Below are positions 10,681 through 22,567 of a stretch of 32,720 bases of DNA, piece by piece. Origin of the DNA: Didymodactylos carnosus (lineage: Eukaryota; Rotifera; Eurotatoria; Philodinida; Philodinidae); the NCBI GenBank assembly GCA_905250885.1, contig CAJNOQ010001355.1, positions 1-32,720 on the forward strand, in the 5' to 3' direction. The position numbers and the translations under genes were made by a program. Under the pieces are notes generated by a model, which was given only the letters and a program-made list of their open reading frames with translations, made no database searches and had not been told where the DNA came from. The number at the start of each line of letters is the position of its first letter. Within the stretch, counting starts at the first letter, position 1.

Positions 10681-12831
10681 AACGCCGGAAATTTGGTAAT
10701 AAAAAACAACGAATTGCATTTGTATTAAAAGCAGTGTTACCATTGATATTTGCATGAGGAATCATTGTTGATGTTAATTAAAACCTCCATGAGATAATTG
10801 TGTTTTAGTACAGTTTAAATTTTCACCTTTTTCTTTTTATTGCGGTGAATCCCCCTATGTTCCCCACATGTGTCCCAATGGATCAAACCTTTTAGGACGG
10901 CCTTCTATTTGGGGTGACCTTCTAATCCGACCTTCCAACCAAAATTTTCTAAAAGTTTTCGAGGCTAAAAATAAAATAATTTTTTTCGTTTCACAATAGT
11001 TAACTAATTGGTGTTCTAGAGCACTCAACAATTCAGAACCGGGATTTTAGACCGCCTTTACATCTTCGAAGCTTTGCTAACCGAAAACAGTTGGATGAAA
11101 TAATAATAAATAATCGTATTAGAAGTGATCGTATTAGAAGGTCATGGCCTTCCAATATGGATTTTACAGAATTGTCTCAGAGGTGACCTGCTAATCGGGA
11201 TGGTTTTCTATTCTGAGGGGAAGAGGCTTAGTTGTTTCTGTTGATGAGCACATAAACCTTTTGATCGAACTAAACAATCCGATGTTATGTTTACATAGCA
11301 TTTCCCATTGTTGACCTCTAAAGCTGTGTATTAATACCATTTACATCTCTAAATATGATTTGAACTTATTGTCATAAACTATACCTCTTATGCTAATTCA
11401 ACATTATGCGATGATTGAGAGTTAGATGTTCACGATGATGACGATGATTGAGCCATGCACCGAGGCACACATTTATCCTTTTTGCACATAGTTTCTCTTC
11501 TGGTGAGCTTTTTTATATCAGCGGTAAGCATCCTAGGCTTTCTAGCTTGGTATGAAAAATATAGCAAATTGAATTTTACATCAAATGAGAAACGCCTTAT
11601 AACCGGTGACTTTGCACTAGAATGCGTCTTTAACAAGAAAAACGTGTTACTATGTAAAAGCGGTAATTAGTATTTCCCTCAGCTGGATTGCATTCTGTAG
11701 AAATCATTAGGTTAACACTCTTAACCACTTGGAGACGACTGTGGGGGGAAAAGCGGGATCAATCAAACCCGTTTTCGATTCCTTTATGAGCATTTGACCC
11801 CGATATGATCTTGTGTTTCTTTCTATCTTGTGTAAATGCGTCAGGCATTTGGAAAGAGTATCAGAAAACGATTCAAGTTCGACCAAAACTCACATTGTCG
11901 ATCACCACATTAGTAGACTACCGTAAATTTATTCTAGCACTTCATTTATCGAAAGTTATGTTTCATCCAAAAGATGAACAATCGTAGTTTCAAATTCCAA
12001 TTAATGGAGAAAATCGTTATATTCACAAAAGTACTGTTTGCCAGTTGTAAAAAAGCAAAAACCGTTTATCCAGTGCACGTGTGGAGCGAGTACAACAAGC
12101 AATTCATTAAGAATAAAGTGTTCTGCTATTCGTGATTCCAATTTTTTTTAAGTTATGAAAAAGCATTTTTTTCTCTCATACAAAATTTCATCTCATCATG
12201 TGGAAAAGCCCGGTATAAGACCGCATTGATGTTTGAAGCTTTTATAAAGTGGTGAGTAGCAGTTCGCTCCTGTTTGATACACAAAGGATAGCGGCTCAGT
12301 CAGTCCTCATTCACAGAATGTTAGATTAGGTTTAACAACGAACTGGTATTTGCATTAATATCTACGGATACACATTCTCTAAAAGTGCAAGCGTGAATAT
12401 TTAACTCTATAAAACATCAATTTTGCTCTCACATTTTCCGGTTATATGTCGCACCAAAGCTGAGACTTGGTAACAAAAAAGAACATCCGAATATTTCGTC
12501 TGGAGAAAGTTCACGATGTTAACTAGTTTATTAAAAAGAGTGAAATTTAGATAATTTAATTTAGTTCAATTTTTAAAAACGAAAATTGGTAATAAAGAAA
12601 TAAATTTGCTCTCTTTATGCTGACAAAATAATCTTTATACGACTCTCAGTCCTTCTGTTATGATCCTTGAAAACCGTGTTTGCCCTTTGAGTCTGACTTT
12701 TGAAAGTGTTTTCGGCAAAATACGGTCTTATTGCTAAATAGTCCTTTCTTACTGATAAAAATTAGCTTTTATGCTAAAGAAGAGTGAAGATTACTGATCT
12801 GATACTAAAATAGCACTACTCGAAAAAAAAA

Positions 12832-12889
12832 ATCGAGTTCAAACGAGACCGACTCTTAATGGTCCCGAGTCCGAGTCTTTGAACTCGAT
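12832..12889. repeat. Hairpin
   Basis: The 12-nt arms atcgagttcaaa and tttgaactcgat pair perfectly around a 34-nt interior that itself holds gactc/gagtc pairs. Origin unknown; it may be the remains of a foldback element. Confidence 0.6.
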
Positions 12890-13679
12890 GCATGCCTAAT
12901 GATGAATCATCTAACAAAATATTTTAAAAAGTTGTTTGTGTTAAATTAAGCGAAAAACATTACAAAATTATTGGGACTATATTGTCGTTTTATTGACTCT
13001 TTTGTAGAATTACAAAAGCGGAACAAATCAGGTATTTGACTGCAAATAGTACTTCAGTGTAGTTGCTGTTATAGTTTTCCTCTTTTCTAGAAATTATACA
13101 ACAGAGATAACTATAAAACTTTAAAAATTTCAAAGGGTACAGCTATTGTTGAGAAAGAAATTTGTGCAATGAATCTACAATAGTTGAAATATATATATTT
13201 TTAATTTTTGTTTGAAAAAGACTGTTAAGAAAATAATATGTTTTTCTGCAAAAAATATAGTACGAGAAAATTGAAACTTTTTTAGTGATTATGAAATTAG
13301 GGAAGTGGGAGTGACTCCAATGATTATGGTTGATTATTTTAGATAGATTAGTAAAAGAAAACTAAAAAGATGGATTACGCATTATATGGATAATACATTT
13401 TAAAAAAAATGACAATGAAAATACAAGAGTGAATGTAACGACAATATAGCGACTAGAATAAAAAAAATGTGAAAAAAAAAGATGAGAAATAAAATAAATA
13501 ATGTTATATATCTATCAGAACAAAAAACATTTTAATCTATACAAATTCATGGAGAATGCTAATAGTAATGAATAAGATAAAATAGGTTTTAAAAAAAAAT
13601 ACACTATAATCATATAGAAGAAAAATTTAAAAATGATTAAAAATATATTTTTAGTCAGAAAATAGCAGATTGGCGTAGC

Positions 13680-13861
13680 CAGTGAAGAGTCAAAAATGCG
13701 ATAGTTTATAAATATTTATAACTCTCAACTTTTTTTGGTCAATTTTCTAGCAGAAAACCGTTTATAAACCCATTTATAAATCAAAAATCTATAAATAAAC
13801 GTTTATAAAGCAATTTATAACTATTTCAGACATTTTCCAAACCATTTTGGACTCTTCAGTG
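13680..13861. mobile_element. 182-bp hAT-type MITE
   Basis: The ends are inverted repeats: the left starts cagtgaagagtcaaaaatg and the reverse complement of the right starts cactgaagagtccaaaatgg. Flanking 8-mers ggcgtagc (13672-13679) and gccgtagc (13862-13869) match at seven of eight positions, as expected for a hAT target duplication. The interior is a series of tttataaa-like repeats with no coding capacity, so it must have been moved by an enzyme encoded elsewhere. Confidence 0.72.
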
Positions 13862-14016
13862 GCCGTAGCTAACAATTTTCATTTATCGCATTTGGTGCTT
13901 CCTCCATGAATATGAATACCAAAGAAAAGTTAAAAATAAACGGTAAATCTACTATGACGAAACAATATATTCAGATCTAGCATGCATAATAAACAGTAGT
14001 TAGTCAATTAGAATTT

Positions 14017-15108
14017 TTAATGAGTTAGAAGATCAATTAATGTTAAATGTCTGTCGATTGAATGACATTTTGTTCTAAATTCTTTATCGTTCATTTCCTG
14101 ATAATGAATCAAGTCTTGAATAGTTGAACAAGTCTGTAGTTGCGGACAAATTTGTGCCGTAGATAATGTAGAAGTTTCAGTTGATGTTGTATACGATGAG
14201 AAAGTCATAGGAGAAAATACTGAATAATCGTTATCCTATAAAATATATAAAAAAATAAATTGATAAAATTATATTATCAATAAATTAGATGTCACATCAT
14301 TTTTCAACAAAAAACTTAGCGAGAATATTATCTATAATTTACCATCATTTCTTTTTTAACAGCAATTGGTATATCTTCATTTGTGCTTATTTGACAAGGT
14401 TCTTTATAAATATTTTGGACGTTATTAGAATAATCACCCAAAGGAGGATACGATACATCGGTTTGTGATGCTTGTTCAACTTTTATTTTAATCTAAACAA
14501 TAGCTATTTTTAAAAGAATTCAAAAGATAGCGAAAAATGTTCTTACGTCTTCCACTTGTTCGTAAGATGACGGAGGATGCTGAACTGTATTAGTAGGTGT
14601 TTGAAAATGAACTGATTGCAATGCTTAAAAAATAAGATCAGTTCTATATTTATCTTTATCGAATAAAGAACAACATACCCTTTTTGTTTCGGTTATCTTT
14701 TCGAGCACCTGCTCTTTTCTTAATAATTTTCTTTTGTATTTTATCGTTCGAAGATGTTAATTGTTGTTCACGATGTTTATTGCAATAGGAATTTTTGAGT
14801 GCTCGTGAATGACAAGTATGATCTTGACACAGAGTTCGCCACTTATTTCCAACATATTCATATCGTTGGCCATTCTGTATTTTAGTAGATCCTTTGATGG
14901 GTTTGATGAGTTTGATGTCTAGACTTGATTTGTCTAAATGAAAAAATAAAATCATCACTAATTCTTCTTTGAATAAGAATCGGTATTTTTAAATGTGTGA
15001 ATACTTACCATTAGAGGTTGTTCGTCGATTATTAGCAGCAGCAATTTTAACATAATGCTGTTCGGAATTTGATTGAGAAATAACTGGTGTCGTATATATC
15101 TTTTTCAT
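14017..15108 (-). CDS. Protein with one Cys3His module (gene 3 of the cluster)
   Basis: Five exons, all frame-consistent: 15108-15009, 14933-14679, 14623-14547, 14492-14343 and 14235-14017, giving 266 aa. The module is in exon 2, about residues 45-86. Its leading box is diverged (KGSTKIQNGQRYEYVGNKWR), followed by CQDHTC and CNKH (C-x4-C-x9-C-x2-H). A basic segment follows (KKIIKKRAGARK), a likely nuclear signal or nucleic-acid contact. The C-terminal half is Gln/Ser/Thr-rich with an aromatic-acidic stretch (DNDYSVFSPM), reminiscent of activation regions, though that is inference. Exon 3 uses a tttttaag acceptor rather than CAG or TAG. The ATG is 22 nt after a 3' splice site. Function unknown; it shares orientation and module with the neighbouring genes. 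Confidence 0.78.
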
Positions 15109-15132
15109 TTCGAAATAATCTTTATTATATCT

Positions 15133-16118
15133 AATAAAATGTCAAAATAAAACAATTATGGTTTTCATTCTGACTCTATAATTGATAGAGAGTAGAACAA
15201 AAAACAGTTGTTAAATCACTATCGATTAAGAATTATATTAAAACCCGAAGGTAAAGCAGTAGGAAGAAAATAAGATAGGAGAAAGTTCTCTACTTCAAGA
15301 ATTATATTCTCAAACAATATATTATTGCTCAATATTTTATCTATACTCTAACAACATTTGACTCACACTTGAAAAAAAAAATAGAATTTTCAGCCTGTAT
15401 GACGATGTTTTTTACCCATTTTATTCTCTCAAATGTTATTTTAAATTGTTCGAAAAATGTTAAATGGTTTAGATATGCACTAAGATAGAAGCAAGCAAGA
15501 TTCACTTTCTACAATCAAGATGAACAAAATTTAACAAAATACTCTTATGCATAAAGACGTGGACTCACAAGTTCTTCTCTTATCAAAAAATGAAAAAGAG
15601 TTATATTAGAAGAGGAAAAAAATATGCCAAGAATACTTTCCAAGTATTTACATTTTATTCTTGTAACAAAATAGCAAATATAGTAAAGTTTATATAAAGT
15701 AAAAAAAAATAGAAACAGGTATATAGTACTTAACATATCTGACTGTAATCGACGCAAAAAAAACAAACATACTGTTGTACTAGATTAAACAATGATAGAA
15801 CAATATGCACAATAATGTAGACAAAATGAAACAGAAAAAAAAATCAACGTTTTATGCTAATACATGTTCTTTATCCTCACCATATAAATGTCTCGTTTAT
15901 ACAATAAATATATACGAAATTTAACCGTTATGAAATAGAAGTTTGCATGAATTTATTTTATCTGACATGTAATGTTAAACTAACTCTCATGTTTCAGTAG
16001 TCTAGAAATAAACTAAAACTGAAATGAACTAACAGACAAAAAAGATCGAGATTTTCATAAGATATTCTACCGTTTGTATCAACTATTTACATGAGGTACT
16101 TGTTATTTATCTGTGTTA
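15133..16118. other. Intergenic between module genes 3 and 4
   Basis: AT-rich with no supported exon. It should hold the promoter of gene 3 on its left side and the 3' end of gene 4 on its right. I saw no mobile element in it. Confidence 0.5.
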
Positions 16119-16718
16119 TTATTCTTGTGAATAAGCAAGTGTTGAAAAGAATTGTCTAAAAAACTGAAAATATAAATGTTGTTGAAAAAGTAATGTTGAC
16201 TGTTGTTGATATTGATCATTTTGTGTTTGTGTCTGAATTGCTATTGAACGAAATTTTTGTTCATTTTGTAGATGAATAATTTGATGTGTTGGTATCTGTA
16301 TGGACGTTGTCGTAGTGTTTTTGGTTAATGTATCAGACCATTTTTGATTTGTTGATGAATTCAATTGTTCTTTTAAAGAGGCAAACAGTTGTGATGAATA
16401 AGATTTATTTATTTTTGTACATAGAACATGCTGACATTGAATATCATGATGTTTTTGACAAAAACCATGTAATTCGTCTTCTAAGGGACATGTATCATGA
16501 ATACAGAACTTTTTTGAATTATGTTTGATTTTATGTGTCATATAATTATTTTTTTCTTTATGTGGGGATTCAAGGTTCACATCTGAAACAAAATTTTCAA
16601 CTGATGTCATTGGTGATCGTTTTCTTTTTCGAATTACACGTTCATTATTGTTACACTTGGCATCGTTTTGGATTGATGAATATTCTGACATCATGGAAAT
16701 TATATTAGTTTCGTCCAT
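16119..16718 (-). CDS. Single-exon Cys3His protein (gene 4 of the cluster)
   Basis: An uninterrupted frame of 199 codons from ATG at 16718 to a stop at 16119. The module is at about residues 72-91: CIHDTC then CQKH, C-x4-C-x9-C-x2-H, followed closely by two further Cys (CQHVLC). The usual leading RKKFDG box is absent; a basic stretch (RKRKRSP near 29-35, KIKHNSKK before the module) takes its place. The C-terminal half is rich in Gln and aromatic residues (QQQ, FQFFRQFF). A 3' splice site (ttttattttag) abuts the ATG, so this may be the first coding exon after a leader, or an internal exon of a longer gene. Its place in the co-oriented cluster and the identical Cys spacing argue for paralogy. 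Function unknown. Confidence 0.65.
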   Translation of the reverse strand: MDETNIISMMSEYSSIQNDAKCNNNERVIRKRKRSPMTSVENFVSDVNLESPHKEKNNYMTHKIKHNSKKFCIHDTCPLEDELHGFCQKHHDIQCQHVLCTKINKSYSSQLFASLKEQLNSSTNQKWSDTLTKNTTTTSIQIPTHQIIHLQNEQKFRSIAIQTQTQNDQYQQQSTLLFQQHLYFQFFRQFFSTLAYSQE

Positions 16719-17396
16719 CTAAAATAAAATGCAGATCATGCCTAAATAAATGGTATATAGAAAATTTAACTCATTATAATTTAATTTATTCTTTCTAGAC
16801 GATTTCAATCATTCTTTCCAAGTGCAAAAAGCGCTCTCATCATAACACTCTACAGAATTTCAATCAGTAATATACAAGCAGCGACCACCTTCTCGAGAAG
16901 AATCAGAGATAATAGAAATAGCAACGATTAAACTGAGAACTAACTTACATAACTGTGAACAGAAGGATAAAAAATTCTTTTTTTCTTCTCGTAGTTCGCT
17001 ATACGATATAATGTACTAAAAAATGTATCCGATCGTTGTTTCTAAGAAAAATACTTTTCGAGATTTCGATTTTTCGACATTAATTTTCGATGCTTTGTTT
17101 TTCGACCTATCTCAGTATATTCTTTCTCGATATAGGATAAGCATATAAAAAATTGAAAAGATTTGAATCAATAAAATGGTCGAATGATATGAAACAAAAT
17201 TGCAAAGGTCTGATATTGTACAAATTGATGAAGATTTTTTTATTTTGATAGAGGCGGCGAAACCGTACATGCAAAAACGTCGACGCTCGAACCGATTTTG
17301 AAATATAGACAGTGTGGAGACGGGGTGCTAAACAGCCCACATAATTTTAGGAATTTATTTGTCATATAATCACTACCCTACAAAGAAATATTTTAT

Positions 17397-17742
17397 CGGC
17401 ACTGGTTGTGCACCAATGCCAGAAAAGAATGTAAAAATCTCGCATCGGTGCGCACCAGTGCCGAAGTTTTGTTTTGTCAATTTCTGTCTATATTAACACC
17501 ACAGTATACTGTTAATATTTCAGATGTTTTTCTGACTCCATCTTTTCCTTCTCATAAGAGAAGTGCCGAGGCAACGCCGCATGGTTTTGGCATGTCAATG
17601 TGATACTCATTAGTGCCGTACTCTAATACAAAATTCAGTATAAACAACCATAATAAAAAACTAATTAAATTGATTAAATAAATTTCAATGCGGCACTTTT
17701 TTGGCAGAAATATATCGGCACTTGCTGGGCACGGGTGCCAGT
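17397..17742. repeat. GC-rich CGGCACTGG repeat modules
   Basis: A unit near cggcactggttgtgcacc occurs at 17397 (plus), at 17445-17463 in inverted form (gcatcggtgcgcaccagtgc) and again in direct form near 17714. The first two can fold into an imperfect hairpin. The block is much richer in G+C than its surroundings, and ends without clear target duplications. An unclassified transposon fragment is likely. Confidence 0.5.
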
Positions 17743-18637
17743 GACCGATGGCATGCCATGCACACCGATGCGCGCTGGTAGTGTCGCACTGAAATTATTT
17801 TTTAGAGTTTACCTCTCGTATCATCGACTCCTTTTTCCTTTGTTTATTATAAGTGTGTATTTGATGAACTGCAAAGAAACGAGGCTTTTTTGTCGATTCG
17901 TCCCAAAATACTCGCACTCACTTCTGACGTTGATGTGTCAAAGTACAGAATTCTATGCGTAAATACTCAAAAAAAATATCAGTATTTACGATGAGTTTTC
18001 CCAAAAAGTATTCGTCCCACAGCTTTTAACTCACGCTACCATCTCTATATTTTACAGTATAATATCTAACTCGGGAAGAACGCGTATAAGAGCATATTCA
18101 CGTATGACTTTATTTTCACATACTTTTACAAAACAATTACGGTCTAATGATATGGTCATTTTATGTAGAGGAATATTCTAAATAACATAATTAACATAGC
18201 TATTAGTATTCTGAGCATCAAACGTCACATTATCCTATCATTTTAGGTAAAAAAAGATAGTATCATAAATGTCGACGAATCAGAGTAACCCATATAGAAA
18301 ACAGCGTAAACAATGTCAAGCATTCATTCATGCTCTTGCAAAAATATAATTATAAAGGACAGAATTTTTTCAGGTAATTTCAGAGGTTCTAGTATTTCAA
18401 TTTTTTTTTGCTCAAAGCTTGTGCCAGAGGAATAATAAATAAAACCTATGCTTCACTAAAGTTCTTTTCTGCTAGCAGTCAATTGACAACTTTTTTTGAC
18501 GGCTCGTGGTGGTTGTCCTCTTCTTTTAGCTGAAAACAAGAATCCAGAATATATCGAGTCGAAGCGTGTTTTTCCATTGGTGGATACCCTACAAAGGGAA
18601 ATAATGAAAACGTTGTCGCAGAAGTATGTTTCTCATT

Positions 18638-18835
18638 CAGGGGGTTGTTTCACAGAAATTCTTAAGTCGTCAACTTAAATCTACACTTAAGTCCATGTCT
18701 TATCTTAGTTTGAGACAAACTTAAGTTGACGAAGTTAAAGTGTTGCACAACTTCAAACTTGAGTTTTACTTAAAGTTACGTGCACAACTTAGTCGCACGG
18801 TCTGAAGTTAAGTTCATGCACTTAACTGATGCATA
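18638..18835. repeat. Foldback family copy 2
   Basis: Begins cagggggttgtttcacag, then aattcttaagtcgtcaactt, and continues as a series of direct and inverted actTAAGt-type motifs. The end matches copy 3 (reverse complement from 20488) at about 24 of 31 positions. No matching right end was found, so the copy is truncated or decayed. The right limit is approximate. Confidence 0.55.
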
Positions 18836-19048
18836 GATGCATTGCAATCTATGCGTACTTTTTTCAAAAAGAATAGAGCTCGTGATAGTTTGGGTATGGC
18901 ATGAGCGGATGGAAAATATGGGAAAAGGAGAAAAAAGATTAAATAAAAAAACAAACAAATCGCAATGACTCATTTGTGATATCAATCACATATCGATAGA
19001 TAAATTGTATCTGAATAACCCGTGACCAAATGACGCCTGAGTCAGGTG

Positions 19049-19076
19049 CTTGTTGTCAGGGGCGTCTGACAACAAG
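19049..19076. repeat. Small perfect hairpin
   Basis: The 11-bp arms cttgttgtcag and ctgacaacaag enclose the loop gggcgt. No T-run follows, and there is no adjacent gene to terminate. Confidence 0.6.
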
Positions 19077-20380
19077 CTGTTAATGAATATATAATAAAGT
19101 TCTAAGTCATAAGCACAAATTTCTTCCACTTTTGCATCCTTTGATGCCCGATCCAGAGCATATTTCACTTTTCGTGAAGAAAACAGTCTTAGTCTCGTAG
19201 ATTTTGGAAAAAGAACGCTCAATAGTCACGATCTGCAGTACCTGGAGAACCATTTCGCGTTTCTAGAAGTTCTCTACATCACTGCGTGCTTATTTTTCAA
19301 AAAATGTAACTAAGGAATAAAAAAGAAAGAAAAAACTCCGAGCAATTGGATAATGTCTGTCGACATAAAAACATGTTTTTTTCCGATTGCAGCTATCCAG
19401 AAGCCTATTGTTTCTCCAAAAATTAATTTTCTCTTGGCTAGGTGTTTTTTCGTACTCGAAGAACATTCATTAAATAACTTTTCTCTGATGGGGAATCGTT
19501 TCATTGAACAAAACTCTTTTTAACAGAGTGGTGTGTTGGTTTAAGACCCTCTCTACACATTTTTTTCTAACGGATTTGAACGAAACTTTTAAGAACTAAA
19601 GTTCACAATGTGAACAGGTTATGATAAAAATGTTTGGCTATCCTCTACGAACATTTCGGGTTGAAGGCCCAAAATTGTTAATTGTTGTAACCCAAACATC
19701 TGCAGTTTTCTCTGAAACAAAGTCGAAATTGAAAAATCTGTTTTACTTATATTGTGCAATTTTGTCTAGGCTTTCACGAACAAAAAAATCTTGTTACGTA
19801 AAATTTAGAACAAATTTGAATTTCTGACAGCTCATGAAAGGAGAAGGAAAGTAGGTCATATAAATTGTATTTTGAGAAAGAGCTCTTTTAGTGGAGTGTG
19901 TTTAAGCAAATTCGAGTGCGTATTGAAAAATGATATTTAGTGTAACTTCACCTTTTTTACACTTTTTGTAGTATAAGGGTAGAATTAATACCGAAAATGC
20001 TTTATGATGATGAAATGTAGCTAATCAAGATTTTAGTATAAAGCCTCGTGCTGTTAAAAGTGTCTTCATTTTTTCGTAGCACATGGTAGACACAATAAGA
20101 CATTTTTGTGTCCGGACATATTGGAGGCACTTGTAAGACATATTAATGAAAACGATAACGCGCCATCAATAAATCGTCTGTCATGGTTTCCATAAGGTTT
20201 TATCTGTCAAAAAAATTTCTTTCACAGCGTAACGCCTTTCTCAACAGCCACTGGTTAACTAGCGCCATTATTTCTTTTATTTATTTTCCAAAATACAAGT
20301 GTCAATAAAAAACAGTTAAAAAATGTTGTTTGTTTAGTTTAATACTTCAATTTTTATATCATATTATAATCGCAGCAAGA

Positions 20381-20488
20381 GTTAAGACAAACTTAAGACA
20401 AGTACAGACTACTCTTAACTTAAGCGTGGACTTAAGTCTAACTTAAGTTAAGTCTATGACTTAATAATTTCGGTGAAATACCTCCCAG
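20381..20488. repeat. Foldback family copy 3
   Basis: Read on the minus strand from 20488 it starts ctgggaggtatttcaccg, then aaattattaagtc, followed by repeated aacttaag and gacttaag motifs in both orientations. It matches the ends of the repeats at 18638 and 10585. The left limit is approximate. Confidence 0.55.
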
Positions 20489-21391
20489 AGATCTAAGTAA
20501 AAAGTGAGAGAAACTAATCGTATTTGATACAATTAGATTCAGATTTTCATCTAGATCATGAACATAAAGTTTATTTCGAATAAAAAGCCTATGATAATTA
20601 AAAACTAATTAAATTTTATTGTGTTTCACTCTAGACTATATGGAAGGAAAGAGAAAATTATTTTCCTTTCTCTTTTCCATGTGCAGCATGATGTCCTTGT
20701 ATAAAAAATTTTATTCAATCTTTTCAGCATAAGGAGACTTCCCAAACATCTGCTCAAAATTTCTGCATGTACTTAGAATTTTGATTTCTACACGAATCTC
20801 AGCGCTTCAAAAGGCGGAAACGTGTTCTCGGGCAGATATATGCGTTTTATTGAAATTTTGATAAAATTAAGATTTATTTTTTAATAATAAAATATTAATT
20901 TCGTTCAAAATTCGTTCGATAAAGCGCCTGAAACTTCATATATCTACGAAATTTTGCTCTTTGGAACAAATTTTGGCAATACGTCGGGACAAAATTAGTT
21001 GACATATATATGCAATCAACTATGCTGATCACGAATATTAAGTCGAATCTTACTAACCAGTTTTTCGAAATTGTACACATGAAATATACAGTATAAGTGA
21101 GGGATATTCGGGGAGTTTGAACAAATTATTTGTCAGGAGAAAGACGGTTATACTGCACCATTGAGCAGGTACGGACATTTCCATCCCGTAGCTTGTTCTC
21201 AAAAAGCTGTACCTATATCCATACGTAGCATAGACTCCTGAATATATAAAACAATTCTAAAGTAATGTCTAAGGTTTTTACCAAAATAGTAGTGGTTACT
21301 TTCTCAAATGTAGTTTTTGATAAAGAAAAGATGAAGATCCTTGATTTTGGTGATTTTATTAGTTGAAGATTGCTACTTCAGCATCGCTGCG

Positions 21392-21436
21392 ATGCATCAT
21401 GTTTTACTCGCTCATTTATTCGAGAACATGATGCAT
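21392..21436. repeat. Hairpin
   Basis: The perfect 12-nt arms atgcatcatgtt and aacatgatgcat surround a 21-nt loop. Weaker outer pairing (gctact with ggtagta) extends it. Unknown origin. Confidence 0.55.
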
Positions 21437-22567
21437 TCGAGGTAGTACATGTAGCACAACGCTCACATTTCTAGTATGAATGATGAAATTCTCTAGAGAT
21501 ATTACGATGGGTCAATAGCATAACCAGGAATTTCCACCTGGTGGACGAACTTAGGTCAAATCGAAACAAGAACTGGGCTAACCTATAAAGATTCGGGAAA
21601 AAGCACGGAGCCAAAGAATTTTTGAAAAATTTTAGCTGTGAAATCATTGCGAAACATGAGGACTGCTTAGTTTCGCAAGATGATATGACTAATAATCTCT
21701 CAAAACGTACTGAATTGTGCGATTAAAGAAAATCGCGAGAATTTTCTTTTTTTCAAATGTTAAAGTGATAAGCAAAACTAAGTGTTTTGCTTTTTGAACT
21801 TATCTATCTTTCCGACTTTGTTTATCAAAAGGAAAAACGTTTATTTTTGCTTCGTCTAAAAGACGCACGTGTAGGTACTACATGCAATTTTTATATATAT
21901 TCATACAGATACGTCTATTATATGTACACGTTGTCATTCTCAACTTTTTTTCGTCTGCTTGCATGATATCTGTATATATATGCAATTTATCCTACATAGT
22001 TCTATTTTTATAAACGAAAAATAAGCACAAAACAATCCTTACTCACTTTTTTATTGCGTTGAAAGAGAAAAACAATTAACTTCTAATTTAAATTATTTTG
22101 AGTGTGGAAAAAGTAGCATATTTTTTTATTTTTCCTTGTGGACGGACAGTGTAAAGTTAATAAGATTTCTGACTGTGCGCACCGTCTTTATAAATGACAA
22201 CTATGACTGATTCGGTACACTTCAGCTGTATCCGATATTTGTAATGAAAAAGTTGTTGATTGAGACACTGCAGTAGAAGTTAAAGTTGGAACAATACTCA
22301 TGAATAAAGGAAAAGTACCAGTTATGTATCTAATATGATAGTTGGAAATCAGTTATATTTAAATTAATTAATTAACAACTCTAAACTATGTGTGTGTGTA
22401 ATGAATAAACAACTTTGCTGATCCGATGCATTTCAGATGTGCACGATATCTGCACTATTGAGCTGTTTATTCTGAAAACGTGTTAATAAATTTTAAAAGG
22501 TTCTTTTTCTTCATAAAACGGGAAGACCAATTTCACCTGTGCTTGGTACAACAAGAAGAAGCAGTAT

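Larger units (their letters stand above)
9015..13679. other. Intergenic, no gene supported, contains mobile-element debris
   Basis: A stretch of 4.7 kb. Recognisable content is a possible hAT-like end pair (9314-9480), a 96-bp palindrome (10585-10680) and a hairpin (12832-12889). Two short plus-strand frames at 11455-11670 (one predicted membrane span, 71 aa) and 11805-11987 (60 aa, hydrophobic start) are slightly richer in G+C than their surroundings. They have no family match I know and no splice context, so I do not call them genes. Confidence 0.5.

Noticed and set aside
11455..11987. Two plus-strand frames with hydrophobic N-termini (71 and 60 aa)
   Set aside because: No recognised family, no compatible splice sites linking them, and a competing open frame on the opposite strand.
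18496..18678. Frame starting TARGGCPLLL, faintly like the start of a FLYWCH finger
   Set aside because: The Trp, Cys and His residues of FLYWCH are missing and the frame runs into a foldback repeat.
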